DNA from: Methylomicrobium sp. wino1
GTDB taxonomy: Bacteria; Pseudomonadota; Gammaproteobacteria; Methylococcales; Methylomonadaceae
NCBI RefSeq assembly: GCF_003932755.1
Contig: NZ_CP024202.1
Coordinates: forward strand, 1,984,001 to 2,048,000
Direction: 5' to 3'
DNA length: 64,000 nt
Part shown: positions 60,890 to 64,000 of the stretch, piece after piece
Layout: every line of letters starts with the position of its first letter
Position numbering within the stretch: position 1 is the first letter of the stretch
Program-made: the position numbers and the translations under genes
The notes under the pieces: model-generated
Told to the model about the DNA's origin: nothing
Database searches by the model: none
The model's input: the letters and a program-made list of their open reading frames with translations, nothing else

Positions 60890-62289
60890 GCTGGCTCCTG
60901 TAAGGCTGCTAGGATTAACGATAAATCCAGATTGGCCGCGACCCGGTCTGCGAAACCCTGAATTTGAGCATCCCGGTAGACGGCGTAGGCATAACCCCGA
61001 TAATCGGGGGTCAGGGTTTTGAAATAAGCGGTTCGAAATACGTCGTTGTCGAAAACGCCGTGTACATGCGTGCCGGCGACCGCGCCTTGCCGATAATAAA
61101 GCGGGTATTGAGCCATGCGCCCGCAATGAATTTCATAGCCATTCAACGCCGGATAGTCGAACAGGTCATAGCTTCCTCGCCGGACGATCTTGGGGTGTTG
61201 ATAAAGCACCTCGTCATCGATATAACCGAATCCGGATTCGCTGCCGGGCCGGTCATGCTCGATAGCGTCTGGGTCATGCAACATTCGGCACAACATCTGG
61301 TAACCGCCGCAAATGCCGAACACCGCTTTGTCGAAACGCTCGATTTCGGCGAACAAGCCTTGTTGCTTCAGCCATCTCAAATCGCGCAGTACGGTTTTAC
61401 TGCCCGGCAATAGCACCATATCGAAGCCGCTCAAGGGGCGGTAGGCTTGAATCAATTCGACATGCAGCTCTTCGTCGGCCATCAAAACATCCAGGTCGTT
61501 ATAATTGCTCAAGCCAGGATAGGCGATCGCGGCAATGCGAATCTTGACGCCGTTCAGGCGTTGCCGGTAATTATTGAGCGATTGCGAATCTTCCATGTCG
61601 ATATTGAGCGGTTCGAACGGCAATACGCCGAGCACCGGTACGCCGAAACGTTCTTTGATGATCGTTTCGCCTTCATCGAAAAAACGCCGATCGCCCCGGA
61701 ATTTATTGATCACGACGCCGATCAAATTTTTGCGCATGACAGGATGCATCAATTCCAGCGTGCCGTAAATCGACGCGAAGACGCCGCCGCGTTCGATGTC
61801 GGCGACCAGAATGTTTTTCGTGCCGAAGGTATTGGCGACAAAGCTGTTCGATAAGTCTTTATGCAATAGATTGAGTTCGACCGGAGAACCCGCGCCTTCG
61901 GCGATGACCAAGTCATGAGTCTGCCGGAGCGATGTAAAGGCTTTTTCGACCTGCAATTTAAGCCCGCCTATCGAATCGTAATAGTCTGAGATGGTTTGAT
62001 TTTGATGAACCAAGCCGTTGACGATCACTTGCACCGAACCGTTGCCGTGCGATTTCAGCAGCACCGGATTGAACAAATGATTCGGTTCGACCCGCGCGGC
62101 CTCGGCTTGCAGGCATTGCGCGCGGGAGATTTCGCGGCCGTCCGGGGTCACCGCCGAATTATTCGAGACGTTTTGAGCCTTGAACGGCGCGACGCTGAGT
62201 CCCTGGTCCGCAAAAATCCGGCACAAGGCCATCGCTATCGTGGTTTTGCCGGCGTCCGAGCTGGTGCCGAAGATCGCTAAAGGTTTCAT
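60886..62289 (-). CDS. cobQ: CobQ, cobyric acid synthase
   Basis: A 467-residue amidotransferase that amidates the cobyrinate side chains. The N-terminal P-loop-like domain reads GTSSDAGKTTIAMALCRIF and KAQNVSNNSAVTPDGREISR. The C-terminal glutaminase domain has LLPGSKTVLRDLRWLKQ, the catalytic cysteine in FGICGGYQMLCRML and the His in THVHGVFDND. The start overlaps the cobC stop (ATGA) and its own stop overlaps cobU. Length is close to the usual 480-500 residues. Confidence 0.96.
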   Translation of the reverse strand: MKPLAIFGTSSDAGKTTIAMALCRIFADQGLSVAPFKAQNVSNNSAVTPDGREISRAQCLQAEAARVEPNHLFNPVLLKSHGNGSVQVIVNGLVHQNQTISDYYDSIGGLKLQVEKAFTSLRQTHDLVIAEGAGSPVELNLLHKDLSNSFVANTFGTKNILVADIERGGVFASIYGTLELMHPVMRKNLIGVVINKFRGDRRFFDEGETIIKERFGVPVLGVLPFEPLNIDMEDSQSLNNYRQRLNGVKIRIAAIAYPGLSNYNDLDVLMADEELHVELIQAYRPLSGFDMVLLPGSKTVLRDLRWLKQQGLFAEIERFDKAVFGICGGYQMLCRMLHDPDAIEHDRPGSESGFGYIDDEVLYQHPKIVRRGSYDLFDYPALNGYEIHCGRMAQYPLYYRQGAVAGTHVHGVFDNDVFRTAYFKTLTPDYRGYAYAVYRDAQIQGFADRVAANLDLSLILAALQEPA

Positions 62290-62849
62290 AGGTTGAGATA
62301 GTGAATGTAAGTGTATTGATGGCTGTATTGAAATTTATGCAAAGAGCCATGATCGACGCGGAATTGAAAGGCGGCGGCGGGCGACAGCTTCAATATATGG
62401 GTCAGTAGGGCGCGAATTACGCCGGCATGGGTCACGACGACGGCTTGCGAAAGCTCGGTCTCGATGAGCTCTTCCCAAAAACTGCCGGCACGGCGGCATA
62501 AATCGGTAAAACTTTCGCCGTTCGGCGGCGGGACGTCGACGAAATTTTGCGTCCAATGGTTTAGGGCTTTTGTGTCGATGTCGTCGAAGAACACGCCTTC
62601 CCAGTCGCCGAAATCCAGCTCCAAGAGCCGTTCGTCGGTGACGACCTCATCGCATAGGGAGTCGGCCAAGCGTTTGCAGCGGCTGAGCGCGCTGCTATAA
62701 AACCGGCAGTCTTCGGACAGTTCAGGCAATTTTTGCCGAAGCGCTTCGGCCTCCTGGGCAAAGCTGTCCGCCAAGGCAATGTCGGATCGCCCGTAACACA
62801 AGCCTTTTTCGGCAGCGGTTTGGGTGTGGCGAATCAAATAAATGTCCAT
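62286..62849 (-). CDS. cobC: Alpha-ribazole phosphatase-like histidine phosphatase (CobC)
   Basis: A 187-residue histidine phosphatase. The RHG-type motif is LIRHTQTAAEKGLCYGRSD (His catalytic), with ELDFGDWEGVFFDD and AVVVTHAGVIRAL. In cobalamin assembly CobC removes phosphate from alpha-ribazole or adenosylcobalamin phosphate. The start ATG at 62849 is directly next to the MITE-like copy E, whose end (AGGATTTCGTGATAAAT, complement) replaces a normal leader; no ribosome site is seen. It overlaps cobQ by ATGA. Confidence 0.9.
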   Translation of the reverse strand: MDIYLIRHTQTAAEKGLCYGRSDIALADSFAQEAEALRQKLPELSEDCRFYSSALSRCKRLADSLCDEVVTDERLLELDFGDWEGVFFDDIDTKALNHWTQNFVDVPPPNGESFTDLCRRAGSFWEELIETELSQAVVVTHAGVIRALLTHILKLSPAAAFQFRVDHGSLHKFQYSHQYTYIHYLNL

Positions 62850-63030
62850 AGGATTTCGTGATAAATAATGTCCAGGAACTATGGGCGTTGTTGAGGGTTC
62901 GGTAACTCGCTTGGCAGGACGCCGTAAATACGTCCGTGTAGGCTTGACGGCGGCTTTCCCTGCCGCCGACACCTGCCAATCGAGCAACCGAACCCTCCGT
63001 AAAATAGGGAAGTTATTTACGACCAAGTCC
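62850..63030 (+). repeat. MITE-like palindromic element, copy E (fills cobS-cobC gap)
   Basis: A full-length copy. Left end AGGATTTCGTGATAAATAAT, core GGGTTCGGTAACTCGCTTGG, TGTAGGCTTGACGGCGGC, CCTGCCGCCGACACCTGCC, ATCGAGCAACCGAACCCT, right end GGAAGTTATTTACGACCAAG. It occupies the whole interval between the cobC start codon and the end of cobS; the cobS stop codon (TAA at 63019-63017) lies inside the right end. Confidence 0.85.
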
Positions 63031-63763
63031 ATATCGCGCTTAGGAAAAGATAAAAAACGACTTCGGCGACTTGCTGCCCGGCTCCCAAACAGTCGCCGGT
63101 ATAGCCGCCGATATGACGATGGAAATAGCGGCCGAGCCCCAGCGTGATCAGCATCATCGGTATCAGCGAAATCAAGGCCTGTGGCGGCAGCAAGGCAAAG
63201 GGCAACAACGCCGGAATGCCTACTAAGGCTAAGGTTTTCGCATCGGGCTTGAATACCGCGCCGGACGACTTGCTAGGCTGCGTGCGGGCGTAGTCGTAGC
63301 GGAACATCAAATACAACGGAAACCAGCGGCTGATACTGTGCCCCGCCAGCAAGGCAAACGGCGGAAGATGCGCAGGTAAACCGGCCAAAAGCTTGAATTT
63401 CAACAGCAGCAGCAACAGCAAACCGAGCGCGCCATAGGCACCGATCTGCGAGTCTTTCATGATGTCCAGAATGCGCTGTTTATCGTAGCCCCCGCCGAAA
63501 CCGTCGCAGACATCGGCAAAACCGTCTTCGTGAAAAGCCCCGGTAAGCAAGATGCCGGCGATTAAGGCGATAACGATCGCGATGTCTTGCGGCCAGATTT
63601 GCAAAGCGATCCAGAAAACCGATGCCGAAAATCCGCCGACCATCCAACCGATCAACGGTAGGTAAGCACAAGCAAAGGGCAAGCGTCGATAATCGAGCTT
63701 GGTAGGACAGGGCAGCCGGGTATAAAAGCCGACGGCCAGAAGGAAATCGTGTAATGAAGGCAT
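63017..63763 (-). CDS. cobS: CobS, adenosylcobinamide-GDP ribazoletransferase
   Basis: A 248-residue integral membrane enzyme that joins adenosylcobinamide-GDP to alpha-ribazole. The conserved block GAFHEDGFADVCDGFGGGYD then KQRILDIMKDSQIGAYGALG is complete. Several hydrophobic segments (LPLIGWMVGGFSASVFWIAL; LLPFALLPPQALISLIPMML). The C-terminus YLFLSAIWTWS ends within a MITE-like element, which supplies the stop and perhaps the last residues. First gene of the minus-strand cob run. Confidence 0.93.
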   Translation of the reverse strand: MPSLHDFLLAVGFYTRLPCPTKLDYRRLPFACAYLPLIGWMVGGFSASVFWIALQIWPQDIAIVIALIAGILLTGAFHEDGFADVCDGFGGGYDKQRILDIMKDSQIGAYGALGLLLLLLLKFKLLAGLPAHLPPFALLAGHSISRWFPLYLMFRYDYARTQPSKSSGAVFKPDAKTLALVGIPALLPFALLPPQALISLIPMMLITLGLGRYFHRHIGGYTGDCLGAGQQVAEVVFYLFLSAIWTWS

Positions 63764-64000
63764 GGAAAGTTTTGCTTGAATTAGGCGGGATATGTCCTTG
63801 GCATGTCTAATTCTACTTTGTCTTGCGACAATTTATAAAATCGATTGCTTAAGAATATGACAAACCGGGCGGCTGATTATGAACACAAGCAACACGATGT
63901 AAGCCTTGCGGCGTATGGCAAATGCCGGAAAAAGGGGGCGGTTGAATTATAAAATAACCCCGATACCCTTTATTTGCAGTTTTGTTTCGATCTGTCTAGT
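63764..64000. other. Upstream region of the cob operon, window end
   Basis: Should contain the promoter of cobS. I looked for a cobalamin riboswitch (B12 box and paired arms) and do not see a convincing one within these 237 bases. GGGGTTATTTTATAATTCAA (complement) is AT-rich and promoter-like near 63940-63960. No gene is supported. Confidence 0.4.

Noticed and set aside
60392-61126. Longer cobU starting at 61126
   Set aside because: The first 79 residues are out-of-frame cobQ sequence; the true P-loop protein starts at 60889 with ATGA coupling.
62286-63032. Longer cobC starting at 63032
   Set aside because: The extra 61 residues are translated from the MITE-like element; the histidine phosphatase begins at MDIYLIRHT at 62849.
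63764-64000. Cobalamin riboswitch upstream of cobS
   Set aside because: I looked for a B12 box and the conserved core and found none convincing in the available 237 bases; it could lie beyond the window.

Overview
The window looks like a chromosomal segment of a mid-GC gammaproteobacterium. The gene set (cytochrome P460, Tat-exported MsrP, PEP-CTERM/VPLPA-type surface proteins, an MglA-like GTPase, cobalamin assembly, and a heavy load of short palindromic dispersed repeats) fits a Methylococcaceae-type methanotroph best. That assignment is inference from gene content: no methane monooxygenase or rRNA lies in the window.

Layout. 0-3 kb: the end of a flagellar export operon (fliI partial, fliJ, fliK) and a small orphan gene. 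3-8.4 kb: ubiB, a cupin, a DoxX-like membrane protein paired with msrP, and a cytochrome P460. 8.7-20 kb: a dense signalling block with a hemerythrin-PAS histidine kinase; a very tight three-gene unit (MglA-like GTPase, histidine kinase, and a receiver domain fused to a GspE/PilB-type secretion ATPase); a receiver-PAS protein; a GAF-PAS histidine kinase; and a GGDEF diguanylate cyclase. 20.7-30.5 kb: a full chemotaxis locus with divergent arms, cheR-cheD-cheB on the minus strand and a short receptor, cheY, a STAS protein, cheA, cheW and a large receptor on the plus strand. 30.6-39 kb: cell-surface genes (GNAT/DUF482, a basic lipoprotein, a GT10 fucosyltransferase-like protein, an ELM1-family protein, a PEP-CTERM protein, a GT4 glycosyltransferase). 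39-43.6 kb: four tandem secreted paralogues of a family I do not recognise. 43.8-49.1 kb: a second PEP-CTERM protein, tRNA-Asp, Nif3, Nudix, LysR and TetR genes. 49.2-56.8 kb: an Aas-type acyltransferase/synthetase, an orphan SbcC and WecB. 57-60.3 kb: mobile-element debris (HTH fragment, coiled-coil protein, Rpn nuclease, a dead IS4-family element). 60.4-63.8 kb: cobS-cobC-cobQ-cobU.

The most interesting gene-level observations are: (1) the MglA / histidine kinase / receiver-PilB-like ATPase unit, which looks like a phosphorelay- and GTPase-controlled motor ATPase; (2) the four-gene secreted paralogue array with a conserved cysteine pair; and (3) a shared C-terminal tail (acidic pair followed by two aromatic residues) on the diguanylate cyclase, CheD and the short chemoreceptor of one cluster, which may be a common docking tag.

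The intergenic DNA is unusually rich in repeats. At least three MITE-like or palindromic families recur (terminal AGGATTTCGTGATAAATAA; paired CCATGAAG motifs; CGTTCCCAC palindromes), together with heptamer arrays (GCTAACC). One MITE copy fills the whole gap between cobS and cobC and supplies the cobS stop codon. Repeat boundaries were judged by eye and no alignments or database searches were run.
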